A stretch of 64,000 bases of DNA from Persicobacter psychrovividus (GTDB lineage: Bacteria > Bacteroidota > Bacteroidia > Cytophagales > Cyclobacteriaceae), in assembly GCF_036492425.1 (NCBI RefSeq), contig NZ_AP025297.1, positions 62,001 to 126,000 of the forward strand, in the 5' to 3' direction. The position numbers were made by a program, and so were the translations under genes. Shown here piece by piece: positions 9,220-16,437 of the stretch (positions within the stretch are counted from its first letter, which is position 1; each line of letters begins with the position of its first letter). The notes under the pieces were generated by a model. The model worked only from the letters and a program-made list of their open reading frames with translations. It had not been told where the DNA came from and did no database searches.

Positions 9220-9531
9220 ATGTTAAAGAAGAGAAATAGGATTATTAGTAAAAAGCGGATTCATGATTTCGCACAAGATCATCCGGATAGCTTGGTACCT
9301 CTTAAAAAGTGGATGATTACGGTTGAAAGTGGTTCATTCTCTAATTTTCATGATCTAAAAAGTGCATTCAGGGCACCAGATAAAGTGGGAAGGAATGTGG
9401 TATTTAATATTGGTGCAAATAAATACCGGTTGGTAGCCAAGGTAGAATTCTATGAAACAGGGGCTACCTTTTTCATTCGTGGTCTGTTTACGCACAAAGA
9501 ATATGATCAACAAAAAATAGAAAAGCTATGA
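9220..9531 (+). CDS. higB: HigB-like type II toxin (mRNA interferase)
   Basis: 103 residues from ATG 9220; an upstream in-frame TTG at 9214 lies inside the -7 promoter box and is rejected as start. The sequence RIISKKRIHDFAQDHPDSLVPLKKW ... RVGRNVVFNIGANKYRLVAKVEF-like blocks match the HigB family (RelE/ParE fold) in length and order. Known function: ribosome-associated mRNA cleavage that stops growth when the antitoxin is lost. Toxin-first order and a 4-bp ATGA overlap with the next gene are typical of higBA. It sits directly after the relaxase and probably stabilises the element. Confidence 0.85.
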   Translation: MLKKRNRIISKKRIHDFAQDHPDSLVPLKKWMITVESGSFSNFHDLKSAFRAPDKVGRNVVFNIGANKYRLVAKVEFYETGATFFIRGLFTHKEYDQQKIEKL

Positions 9532-9938
9532 GAATAAAAAATGACAATGAGCTTGATATTGCGATTGCTCAGCTTGATTTATTTTTGGAAAAAGAGGAGC
9601 TCAACACCGTCGAGCATATTTTCAAGGATGCGCTGACCGATGCAATTGAAGCCTATGAAGACGAGCGTTTTTCTGATTTGGGCAAATTGTCTGTTCAGGA
9701 ATATTTATTATCTGAACTTGAAGAACAAGGCTTACAAAAACAGGATTTGATCCCTTATTTTGGTTCAAAACAAAGCATATCCAACTTTTTTGCAGGAAAG
9801 CACCCTTCAAAAGATATTATTGCGAGATTAGTTCAGTACTTCAATGTGCCAGCTACTTTGTTTTTCAATCAGGATAATTACCCGATACAACCTATCACTC
9901 CAACAAGTTCTGGGCATTCAAAGGGAATGAATTCCTAA
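9528..9938 (+). CDS. higA: HigA-like antitoxin with HTH domain
   Basis: 136 residues. The N-terminal half is acidic and helical; residues about 75-120 form an XRE-type helix-turn-helix (LSELEEQGLQKQDLIPYFGSKQSISNFFAGKHPSKDIIARLVQYFNV, quoted by position 72-115 only as a guide). Longer than minimal HigA but normal for the Bacteroidota type with an N-terminal extension. Neutralises HigB and normally represses the shared promoter. ATG overlaps the higB stop by 4 bp. Confidence 0.82.
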   Translation: MRIKNDNELDIAIAQLDLFLEKEELNTVEHIFKDALTDAIEAYEDERFSDLGKLSVQEYLLSELEEQGLQKQDLIPYFGSKQSISNFFAGKHPSKDIIARLVQYFNVPATLFFNQDNYPIQPITPTSSGHSKGMNS

Positions 9939-9998
9939 GTTTAATTCGAAGGTATGGAATCACCCAAAATTCAGTATCTTTAACCACCATACAAAAAA

Positions 9999-11600
9999 AT
10001 GGACAATCCCATGAGCCAAAGACAAGCATTGCCGATCGGAATACAGACCTTTGAGGACCTTCGAATAGGAGGGGCTGACTACCTATATATAGATAAGACA
10101 GCCTATATTCATGAAATGACAAAACTAACAAAAGGTTACTACTTCCTTTCCCGTCCTCGTCGTTTCGGTAAGTCAATGTTGTGCTCAACGATGCAAGCTT
10201 TATTTGAAGGAAAGCAAGAGCTGTTTGAAGGTTTGTATATTCATGATAAATGGGATTGGTCAGAGCAATATCCGGTGGTAAGGATTGATTTGGGAGCGAC
10301 AGAGTATAAGGATATTGATGATGTAGAAGCAAGAATTTGGAAGGTTTTACGAAATAATGCACTATTGTTTGAGATCGAATTGGAACCTCAAACCAGTCTT
10401 GGGAGCGCATTAGAAGAGTTAATCTTCAAGATTCATCAAAAGTGCAACTTAAAGGTAGTGGTTTTAATCGATGAATATGATAAGCCTGTTCAGGATACGC
10501 TATCGAATGATGATGATTTAGCGGCAAGGTCATTAAGTGTTTTGCGAGGGTTTTACTCAGCCATCAAAGCCTCAGATCAACATATCCGCTTTTGCTTCAT
10601 GACTGGTATTACCAAGTTCACGGGTGTTGGCTTATTTAGCGGTGCGAATAACTTCAAGGACATTACCCTTAGCCCAAAATATGGGTCGGTTTGTGGTTTT
10701 ACCCAGCAGGAATTGGATACCTGTTTTGGCGATTATTTTGAAGATATCGATATGGAGGAGGTAAAAGCCTGGTACAACGGGTATAACTATCTTGGAGACC
10801 CTGTTTATAATCCATATGATATTTTATTATTCTTGAGTGAAGAGGGTAGGGTGGACAATTACTGGTGGGATTCAGGTCAGCCGAGTTTTATTACCAAGAT
10901 ATTTTCTCAAGGAAAGGTGATGCCCTATCAGATAGATAATTTGGTGTTGCCGTCGGAGGAGTTGAAGCAATTTGATTTGAATCACCTGAATTTGGTTTCG
11001 CTATTGTGGCAGGCGGGTTATCTGACGATTGCCGAGCAGATAAAAATTCCGATGCGAGGGTACCGTTACAGAATGGCGATCCCGAATAATGAGGTTCAGG
11101 TTTCTTTGAATAAGTTATTTTTCAGTGATTTAACCACCCTAAGACAAAGTAGTCAGCATCATAATTATAAGGCTTATGATGCGATCATTGATAATCAATT
11201 AGGTGATTTCGAAAAAGCCATCAAAGCGATGTTTGCATCGATTCCATATAACAATTATGTGCAAAACAATATCAATAAATTTGAGGGGTATTATGCTTCT
11301 GTTATTTATGCTTATCTGATGGCATTGGGTTTAAAGACCCGAACCGAAGAAGCTATTTCCTCAGGTCGGATCGATATGGTGCTGGAAACTTTCACTCATA
11401 TTTATGTAGTGGAATTTAAGGTGAATGCTCCGAAGCCTAAAGACGGCGAAAGAGGCGAGGCATTAGATCAGATTCATGAGAAAAAATACTATAAGCCGTA
11501 TTTGAATGACGGTCGGAAGATTGTACTGATTGGGATGCATTTTAGTGATGAGGAGAAGAATTTGAATTGGTTTAAGCCGGAGGAGTTGAAAATCGATTAG
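9999..11600 (+). CDS. AAA-ATPase-like protein with PD-(D/E)XK nuclease domain, copy 1
   Basis: 533 residues with the layout of the abundant Bacteroidota AAA-ATPase_like / PDDEXK_9 (DUF1703) family. N-terminal IGIQTFEDLR...YIDKTAYI, a Walker A-like RPRRFGKSML at about 49-58, Walker B VVVLIDEYDKP at about 154-164, and a C-terminal nuclease core GRIDMVL ... YVVEFKVN at about 458-480 with the Asp and the E-x-K residues present. Function of the family is unsettled; mobile-element or defence roles have been suggested. A second gene at 18654 and a scar at 56343 belong to the same family, and 18654 shares nearly identical upstream DNA. Not in a tight operon with higA (60 bp gap). Confidence 0.85.
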   Translation: MDNPMSQRQALPIGIQTFEDLRIGGADYLYIDKTAYIHEMTKLTKGYYFLSRPRRFGKSMLCSTMQALFEGKQELFEGLYIHDKWDWSEQYPVVRIDLGATEYKDIDDVEARIWKVLRNNALLFEIELEPQTSLGSALEELIFKIHQKCNLKVVVLIDEYDKPVQDTLSNDDDLAARSLSVLRGFYSAIKASDQHIRFCFMTGITKFTGVGLFSGANNFKDITLSPKYGSVCGFTQQELDTCFGDYFEDIDMEEVKAWYNGYNYLGDPVYNPYDILLFLSEEGRVDNYWWDSGQPSFITKIFSQGKVMPYQIDNLVLPSEELKQFDLNHLNLVSLLWQAGYLTIAEQIKIPMRGYRYRMAIPNNEVQVSLNKLFFSDLTTLRQSSQHHNYKAYDAIIDNQLGDFEKAIKAMFASIPYNNYVQNNINKFEGYYASVIYAYLMALGLKTRTEEAISSGRIDMVLETFTHIYVVEFKVNAPKPKDGERGEALDQIHEKKYYKPYLNDGRKIVLIGMHFSDEEKNLNWFKPEELKID

Positions 11601-11706
11601 AGAGGTATTGAGTGAACCCTCTCGAAAATATGATAATGGTTTTTGGATGAGTAAGCCGAAAACCTTTTTGGTAGTGGGTCAATTCGGTTGATCCACCCTT
11701 TTTATT

Positions 11707-12165
11707 CTAAGCTGATGCGGAGTATTTACCATGTTTGAAATAATACCGCTCAATATACATACTAATCACCTTGTCATGAATATCTTCCCTCTTTGAAAAG
11801 CATATAGTTCTGCGAGCCAGACGTTTAATGTGTTGTCTGAAGTTGAGATTCTTGCGTTCTATTCTCCAAGTTTCATCCTTACCAATTAAGTGCAGATACT
11901 CTTCAGGGAAAAGTCTTTGGTAGGCTCCCCAGTCATCGGTATAGCATATCTTGATAGGGAATTTAGCAACCTTGAGTAATAGCTCTTTTAGAACGGAGTC
12001 TTTGCGCCTTCCATTTTCCCAAGCAATGATTATTCCCGACTTTTTCTCAATCAAATACCAAGTCCAACGTTGATTCGCTTTATTCCCTACATAGCTCCAA
12101 AACTCGTCCCATTCGGTTGAATAGCCTATTTCTACTTCCAATTCACTCAGAGTATCTCGCTCCAA
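11707..12165 (-). CDS. insB: IS1-family transposase, InsB part
   Basis: 152 residues in the frame given by the first ATG, with the DDE-type catalytic part: WDEFWSYVGNKANQRW, ICYTDDWGAYQRLFP and the closing WRIERKNLNFRQHIKRLARRT block. In IS1 the active transposase is an InsA-InsB fusion made by -1 frameshifting. Here the InsB frame continues upstream without stop to the InsA A-run, reading NVCKINPYLLDQLERD, so a full fusion is possible. Confidence 0.9.
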   Translation of the reverse strand: MERDTLSELEVEIGYSTEWDEFWSYVGNKANQRWTWYLIEKKSGIIIAWENGRRKDSVLKELLLKVAKFPIKICYTDDWGAYQRLFPEEYLHLIGKDETWRIERKNLNFRQHIKRLARRTICFSKREDIHDKVISMYIERYYFKHGKYSASA

Positions 12166-12185
12166 CTGATCTAATAAATAAGGGT

Positions 12186-12458
12186 TTATTTTGCAGACGT
12201 TTTTTTTAGATGACTCATAACTTTATACTTACTTATTTTGAGAACTCTAGCAATATCTCGCACACCAGAGGAATTAAGAGTCATTTCATCAATTTTATCT
12301 TCAACGCCTGGCTGATAAGCATTTGAACGATAAGTTACCTGAAAACTTTTCTTGCAACTTTTACATCTCCACCTTTGGTCTCCATTAGGACGGTGCCCAT
12401 TTTTCACAATATCATTGCTTTGACAATGCTTACAAGTAATTTCGGTATAATGTCTCAT
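12186..12458 (-). CDS. insA: IS1-family InsA (zinc finger / HTH DNA-binding part)
   Basis: 90 residues. Zinc-ribbon CKHCQSNDIVKNG ... WRCKSCKKSF with four Cys, then an HTH region SGVRDIARVLKISKYKVMSHL. InsA alone represses IS1; fused to InsB it is the transposase. Near the end lies a run of eight A followed by C (reading L-K-K in frame 0), a classic slippery stretch. A -1 shift there joins InsA to the InsB frame. Confidence 0.9.
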   Translation of the reverse strand: MRHYTEITCKHCQSNDIVKNGHRPNGDQRWRCKSCKKSFQVTYRSNAYQPGVEDKIDEMTLNSSGVRDIARVLKISKYKVMSHLKKTSAK

Positions 12459-12534
12459 GACATGTAAACCATGCTGCAGCGACGATGTTATAAATATACC
12501 CTAATCAACCTGTTTAGCCCACTACCACCTTTTT

Positions 12535-12778
12535 TTGTCAAAAGGTGTAACTTATTCAAATTTTGACAGGTTATGTGTGCCATAGATAAAGCTACAAGTT
12601 AAGTTACACTTTTAAGAAATTTTGCAAGTAGAAATAGGAGTGTTGTACAAACCATCGTTTAATTGACACATAAACCCTTGACCTAAATGCACTAAAATGC
12701 ACTTTTTGGTAATGCTTGCTTTGTGTAAGCATCATTTTATAACATATAGATTGCCACATACCTAAAAGAAGAAAAAAT
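12535..12778. other. Upstream region of the serine recombinase with repeats (candidate res/control region)
   Basis: Two GTGTAACTT arms in inverted orientation lie at 12545-12553 and 12601-12609, 47 bp apart, with similarity extending outward. A direct repeat AAATGCACT occurs at 12685-12693 and again at 12695-12703, and an inverted repeat ATGCTT/AAGCAT spans 12712-12732. Serine recombinases often act on a site just upstream of their own gene, so these may be crossover or operator sites. No gene is seen. Confidence 0.4.
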
Positions 12779-13396
12779 ATGCAAATCGCTTATATACGTG
12801 TATCCAAGGCAGATGGGGAGCAGTCGCTCGACCTGCAAATTGATGCCATGAAAGAAATTGGGATTGGTGAAGATCAAATTTATACCGATAAAGCTTCTGG
12901 AGCCAAAGAGGATCGGCCAGGGCTGCAGGCTTGCATGAAGGCCCTGCGTGATGGGGACACCCTTGTGGTTTGGAAACTCGATCGGCTTGGTCGGTCACTG
13001 AGGCACTTGGTTGAAATTGTACAAAACCTATCCGACCGAGGTATTGGCCTGAAGGTACTTACCGGGAAAGGAGCCAGTATTGACACCACTACCGCCAGTG
13101 GAAAGTTCGTCTTCAGTATTTTCGCTTCCTTGGCAGAATTTGAGCGCGAACTTATCCGTGAGCGCACCATTGCTGGCTTGGAATCTGCCAGAGCCCGAGG
13201 GCGAAAAGGTGGACGGAAGTTTGCCTTAACCCGTCATCAAGTACACTTGGCTTGTGCGGCGATGAAAGATAAATCTACCAAAGTGAGTGAATTGTGTAAA
13301 GAATTAGGCGTTTGTCGTCAGACCTTATATCGCTACGTGGGGCCGAATGGTGAACTGAGAAATGCTGGCCGAAGAGTGTTGAGTGGCAAGAAATGA
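12779..13396 (+). CDS. Serine recombinase / resolvase
   Basis: 205 residues, the usual length of the small resolvase/invertase class. N-terminal catalytic core MQIAYIRVSKADG with the nucleophile Ser9, then the conserved DKASGAKEDRPGL, VWKLDRLGRSL and FASLAEFERELIRERT blocks. The C-terminus holds an HTH (KVSELCKELGVCRQTLYRYV). Such enzymes resolve cointegrates or invert DNA. It could belong to the mobilisable element or to a lost Tn3-like transposon; no transposase partner is seen nearby. Confidence 0.92.
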   Translation: MQIAYIRVSKADGEQSLDLQIDAMKEIGIGEDQIYTDKASGAKEDRPGLQACMKALRDGDTLVVWKLDRLGRSLRHLVEIVQNLSDRGIGLKVLTGKGASIDTTTASGKFVFSIFASLAEFERELIRERTIAGLESARARGRKGGRKFALTRHQVHLACAAMKDKSTKVSELCKELGVCRQTLYRYVGPNGELRNAGRRVLSGKK

Positions 13397-13434
13397 GTTT
13401 GTTGCAAAGTGTATTTTACAATATATGATATGTT

Positions 13435-13488
13435 TTGTGAAATTAATTTTACAATTTTTACTATATTTGTGAAATTAAATTCACAAAT
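13435..13488 (+). promoter_or_regulatory. Promoter -7 box with two operator-like inverted repeats
   Basis: A TATATTTG box (TAnnTTTG) lies at 13462-13469. Overlapping it is an inverted repeat with 9-bp arms ATTTGTGAA / TTCACAAAT at 13465-13488 and a 6-bp spacer. A related weaker site, TTGTGAAA / TTTTACAA with one mismatch, is at 13435-13454. A repressor bound here would block the promoter of the following ATPase gene. No clear TTTG at the -33 distance. Confidence 0.5.
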
Positions 13489-13494
13489 TAAACC

Positions 13495-14676
13495 ATGCAG
13501 ACGCTCAGAAATAAGATGATGCTCCTGTTAAGAGGAGTAAACAGCGACTTTATTCGTTATTTGGATCAGGAAATTAACTGGGAAAACCAAATGACAGCCA
13601 TTGTTGGAGCAAGGGGGGTGGGAAAAACAACCTTGCTTTTACAGAAAATTTTGCAGCATGCCGAGCTTAAAGAAGTCTTGTATGTAAAGGTGGATGACTT
13701 ATATTTTGCTGAAAATAAATTATTGGACTTGGCTATTCAATTTGAGGCTAAGGGTGGGAAGTATTTGTTTATTGATGAGGTGCATAAATATCAAAATTGG
13801 TCACAGGAACTGAAGGATATTTATGATTACATTCCATCACTGAAGGTGGTGTTTACAGGTTCTTCAATATTGGATATTTACAAGGGAAATGCTGACCTCA
13901 GCCGTCGGGTGATTACCTATCATATGCATGGTTTATCGTTCCGAGAGTACCTAAGTATGGTCACCAAAGAAACGGTACCTACTTTTACATTGGATGATAT
14001 TTTGAACCATCGATATCAGGCCTGGCTACTCAAATCAAAGGTTCGACCTTTAAACTATTATCATGATTATCTTGCACATGGCTACTACCCATTTTTCAAG
14101 GAAAATCAATTTTCTGATCGGTTAAGTAATGTAACCAACTTGATCATGGAAGTGGACATTCCCCAGTTTGCTGGCTTACAGGTAGGTACCATTCATAAAT
14201 TAAAATCCCTGCTTTACATTATTTCCAAGAGCGTGCCGTTCAAACCGAACGTTTCCAAGCTATCAGAGTTGATTGGTGTAAGCCGACCAGTTTTTTCTGA
14301 TTTGATGATCTACCTTGAGAAAGCAGGCCTAATCATGAGTCTGAAAAATCCAGCAGAAGGAATTAAAACCCTTCGAAAAGTAGAAAAAGTGTACCTTCAA
14401 AACCCGAGTCTGATGAACGTAATAGCCGAACAATCACCAGATGTTGGCAATCTGAGAGAAACGTTCATTATGAATCAGCTTCAGGTAAAACACCAAGTAG
14501 AAGCCTCCTCCAAAGCAGATTTTTTGATCGATGGAAAATGGACTTTTGAGGTCGGTGGGAAAAATAAGAAAATGAAACAAATCCAAGGTTTAGAAGATGC
14601 CTTTGTCGTCAAGGATGACATCGAATATGGTGAAGGTCAGGTGATTCCCTTGTGGGTTTTTGGATTGACCTATTGA
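13495..14676 (+). CDS. ATP-binding protein of the AAA_14 / DUF4143 type
   Basis: 393 residues. Walker A GARGVGKTTLLLQK at about 38-51, Walker B YLFIDEVHKYQNW at about 90-102, sensor-like VVFTGSSILDI, then a central helical region with a winged-helix-like segment (VSKLSELIGVSRPVFSDLMIYLEKAG) and a C-terminal nuclease-like fold (ADFLID...WTFEVGGKNK). This is the general layout of AAA_14/DUF4143 proteins, common in Bacteroidota accessory DNA and of unsettled function. It has its own operator-like promoter and no obvious partner. Confidence 0.82.
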   Translation: MQTLRNKMMLLLRGVNSDFIRYLDQEINWENQMTAIVGARGVGKTTLLLQKILQHAELKEVLYVKVDDLYFAENKLLDLAIQFEAKGGKYLFIDEVHKYQNWSQELKDIYDYIPSLKVVFTGSSILDIYKGNADLSRRVITYHMHGLSFREYLSMVTKETVPTFTLDDILNHRYQAWLLKSKVRPLNYYHDYLAHGYYPFFKENQFSDRLSNVTNLIMEVDIPQFAGLQVGTIHKLKSLLYIISKSVPFKPNVSKLSELIGVSRPVFSDLMIYLEKAGLIMSLKNPAEGIKTLRKVEKVYLQNPSLMNVIAEQSPDVGNLRETFIMNQLQVKHQVEASSKADFLIDGKWTFEVGGKNKKMKQIQGLEDAFVVKDDIEYGEGQVIPLWVFGLTY

Positions 14677-14826
14677 TGACTGGGGGCGTAGTTCCGATTG
14701 TTTCAGTTTGAGAAATGGTAAAAGAGATAAGATGATCTGAGAATTCCTATCCACGGAAGTGAATAGAAGCAAGGGGGGACAGGGTGAAATATTTTGAAAA
14801 GTCATACTAAAACGTCACGCCTATAA

Positions 14827-14924
14827 TATACCTTATCGGGTATAAACACTCCTTTTAATTTCATATTATACCCTAAAGGGTGTATATTGAATTCAGTTGA
14901 TGTTTTTACACCTTATCGGGTATA
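14827..14924 (+). promoter_or_regulatory. Three hipB-type operators at exact 40-bp spacing
   Basis: Three 18-bp palindromic sites fit TAYACCYTAWMGGGTRTA: 14827-14844, 14867-14884 and 14907-14924. Their centres are exactly 40 bp apart, and the third ends 2 bp before the hipB ATG. In the HipB family, operators have the form TATCC-N8-GGATA and mediate autorepression; these sites are similar in layout. Cooperative binding on one DNA face is likely. Confidence 0.75.
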
Positions 14925-14926
14925 AT

Positions 14927-15139
14927 ATGAAAGATTTGATCAGTTTTGTAAAAGGCAAGCGGAAAGAGCTTGGTTTAACACAGGAGGACCTTGCGCTGAA
15001 AGCGGGAGTGGGTTTGCGATTCGTTCGTGAAATGGAACAGGGAAAAGCTACTTTGCGGATGGACAAGGTTAATGAAGTTTTGGCTTTGTTTGATCATCAA
15101 ATGGCTCCTGTACCTCAAAAAATGATTGGTAATGAATAG
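14927..15139 (+). CDS. hipB: HipB-like XRE antitoxin / repressor
   Basis: 70 residues from ATG 14927; in-frame codons upstream (to TTG 14897) run through the third operator and are rejected. XRE helix-turn-helix KRKELGLTQEDLALKAGVGLRFVREMEQGK at residues about 11-40 (described by position; key residues are the Q/E of LTQEDLA and the ME-G turn). Length and order match Bacteroidota HipB encoded before HipA. It overlaps the hipA remnant by 8 bp. Since hipA is truncated, this is an orphan antitoxin; it probably still binds the three operators in front of it. Confidence 0.82.
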   Translation: MKDLISFVKGKRKELGLTQEDLALKAGVGLRFVREMEQGKATLRMDKVNEVLALFDHQMAPVPQKMIGNE

Positions 15140-15332
15140 GTCGGCGAAGGTATTATATCACAAAACCGAGGTCGGGTTATTGAGTGAAACAGATGATGGT
15201 TATCTGTTCCAATATCATGAGGCCTATTGTGAATCCAACACATGGGGGCCAATCAGTCTGAGTTTGCCTGTTCAAAAAGCCCCATATCACGCTAAAACCC
15301 TTTTTCCATTTTTTGATGGATTGATTCCTGAG
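15132..15332 (+). pseudogene. hipA: Truncated hipA (N-terminal fragment only)
   Basis: Starts at ATG 15132 inside hipB. About 66 residues match the HipA N-terminal subdomain: AKVLYHKTEVGLL, ...GPISLSLPVQ and FPFFDGLIPE. Normally this is followed by the rest of the N-domain and a ~300-residue kinase domain. Here the frame passes at about 15330 into a different gene, a MazG-like pyrophosphohydrolase, through the shared residues P-E-E. The kinase domain is absent, so no toxin can be made. Confidence 0.82.
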
Positions 15333-15484
15333 GAACTGGCGGATGTCTTAGCCTATGCCTTTTATTGGCTGAGAAAAATGACCTTGACATTGAGTAAATT
15401 ATGCTCAATAAGATTGACAAAAACGATCAAAAATATCCCGCTAATAAAGCTAAAGGAACGGCTAAAAAGTATAATGAATTATGA
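15330..15484 (+). pseudogene. C-terminal remnant of a MazG-like nucleotide pyrophosphohydrolase
   Basis: After the junction the translation reads EELADVLAYAFYWLRK, then with one base missing in the A-run at about 15375 NDLDIE, a TAA stop, and IMLNKIDKNDQKYPANKAKG...KYNEL. This is the order of the C-terminal helices of MazG-like pyrophosphohydrolases, including the E-x2-D motif helix and the KYP-x2-KAKG tail. One frameshift and one internal stop show it is dead. Its stop overlaps the next ATG as ATGA. Confidence 0.7.
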
Positions 15485-15711
15485 TCGTATATCATGCGAC
15501 AAAGAAGCAATTTTCAACCGATGTTTGCGATGCGAGCATTGATGATATAATTACTGAATCGGTAAAATATAGTTAGGTAGGCTGTGCTTAAAATGGTCGA
15601 TGAGGTTGTAAAAAACACCTATCAAACTTTATGTCTCGCGGGATGAAAGGTTGTTATATCTTCGTGGAAGACCTCGAGCTGAGGAAGTTGTTCAAATCAA
15701 GAGTGCATTAG
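15481..15711 (+). pseudogene. DUF2075 DNA/RNA helicase remnant with internal deletion
   Basis: The first 31 codons (15481-15576) read MIVYHATKKQFSTDVCDASI..., the usual opening of DUF2075 helicase-domain proteins. After a stop and about 25 bp, 15605-15711 reads VVKNTYQTL then, across a one-base deletion, MSRGMKGCYIFVEDLELRKL, which matches the family C-terminus. The ~500-residue helicase core is deleted. MazG-like and DUF2075 genes often lie side by side, so the pair was probably one operon before decay. Confidence 0.62.
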
Positions 15712-15767
15712 CTGAAACTTTAAGTGTTTTTGATACTTATATGCTAACTCAATAATTCTCAACCCTT

Positions 15768-16295
15768 ATGGATATTACCCTCCAATCTGATCAAATCAGG
15801 GTCAGAAAGATTACCCAATCTGACATCGCCTCTCTTTTAGTAATCTATCAAAATCCGATAAATATGCGGTTCATACCCAATTCTGATGGCGAATGGACAG
15901 CACAGCGCCTGAAAGAGAAACTCAAAAGGTTCAATGCCGATTATGACAAAGGCATTGGGGTTTTCGCAGTTGAAACTTGGGATGGAAAACTGATCGGAGA
16001 GGCGGGCTTGTTTGATTCGTTTAAGAAAGCGGATCATCTTGAATTGGGCTATATCATCGATCATGTGCACTGGGGAAAAGGCTACGGGGCGGCTGTATGC
16101 AAGGCGTTGATGGACTATGGTTTCAATCAGTTGTACTTATCAAAATTAACCGCGCGGATGTATCAAGGAAATATTGCTTCAGTCCGACTTTCTCAGAGGT
16201 GTGGAATGAAAAAGGTGAATGAGGGAATAGCCAATGATTGGGGGTTTTATGAGTATGAAATGAAGAGGGAAGATTGGCTTAAATTGCACTGCTAA
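15768..16295 (+). CDS. GNAT-family N-acetyltransferase (RimJ/RimL-like)
   Basis: 175 residues with the GNAT order: ITLQSDQIRVRKITQSDI start, IGEAGLFDS strand, ELGYIIDHVHWGKGYGAAVCKALMDYGF with the acetyl-CoA loop (W-G-K-G-Y-G) at about 90-105, and the closing ARMYQGNIASVRLSQRCGMKK block. This is the Acetyltransf_3 subgroup that modifies N-termini, small molecules or antibiotics. The substrate cannot be inferred. It is convergent with the small minus-strand ORF, overlapping it by 17 bp. Confidence 0.85.
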   Translation: MDITLQSDQIRVRKITQSDIASLLVIYQNPINMRFIPNSDGEWTAQRLKEKLKRFNADYDKGIGVFAVETWDGKLIGEAGLFDSFKKADHLELGYIIDHVHWGKGYGAAVCKALMDYGFNQLYLSKLTARMYQGNIASVRLSQRCGMKKVNEGIANDWGFYEYEMKREDWLKLHC

Positions 16296-16437
16296 AATCG
16301 TCGTCAGATTGTTCTTCTTTTGGCATGGGATTAAGGATTGTTTTGATAATCTGTTGCAGGAAGTACATTTTTAGCCGTTGTAAATCAGGGTAAACATGTT
16401 TTTGACTTTCATGATGAATTTTGTGGGGTTCGGACAT
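16279..16437 (-). CDS. Small ORF (52 aa) coupled to the ankyrin gene
   Basis: ATG at 16437-16435 on the minus strand shares one base with the TAA of the ankyrin gene (TAATG), an arrangement typical of translational coupling. The product starts MSEPHKIHHESQKHVYPDLQ, has a short amphipathic helix (LKMYFLQQIIKTIL) and an acidic tail (EEQSDDDF). No signal peptide or known domain. Its 3' end overlaps the convergent GNAT gene by 17 bp. It could be a real small partner of the ankyrin protein or a chance frame. Confidence 0.42.
   Translation of the reverse strand: MSEPHKIHHESQKHVYPDLQRLKMYFLQQIIKTILNPMPKEEQSDDDFSSAI

Larger units (their letters stand above)
11670..12526 (-). mobile_element. Complete IS1-family insertion sequence
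   Basis: 857 bp. Imperfect terminal inverted repeats start GGTAGTGGG at 11670 and end CCCACTACC at 12526, with similarity over about 23 bp. The element is flanked by an 8-bp direct repeat ACCTTTTT (11662-11669 and 12527-12534), which is the target-site duplication. It carries insA and insB on the minus strand. Intact ends, target duplication and reading frames suggest a fairly recent insertion between the ATPase and the recombinase genes. Confidence 0.93.

Noticed and set aside
12880-13170. 96-codon minus-strand ORF inside the serine recombinase
   Set aside because: Mirror of the strongly conserved resolvase core; not a gene.
15616-15755. Alternative frame reading KLYVSRDERLLYLRGRPRAE across the DUF2075 scar
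   Set aside because: It is open for about 45 codons but begins after a stop and has no start codon. The frameshifted DUF2075 reading explains the same DNA better, though the other frame is not fully excluded.
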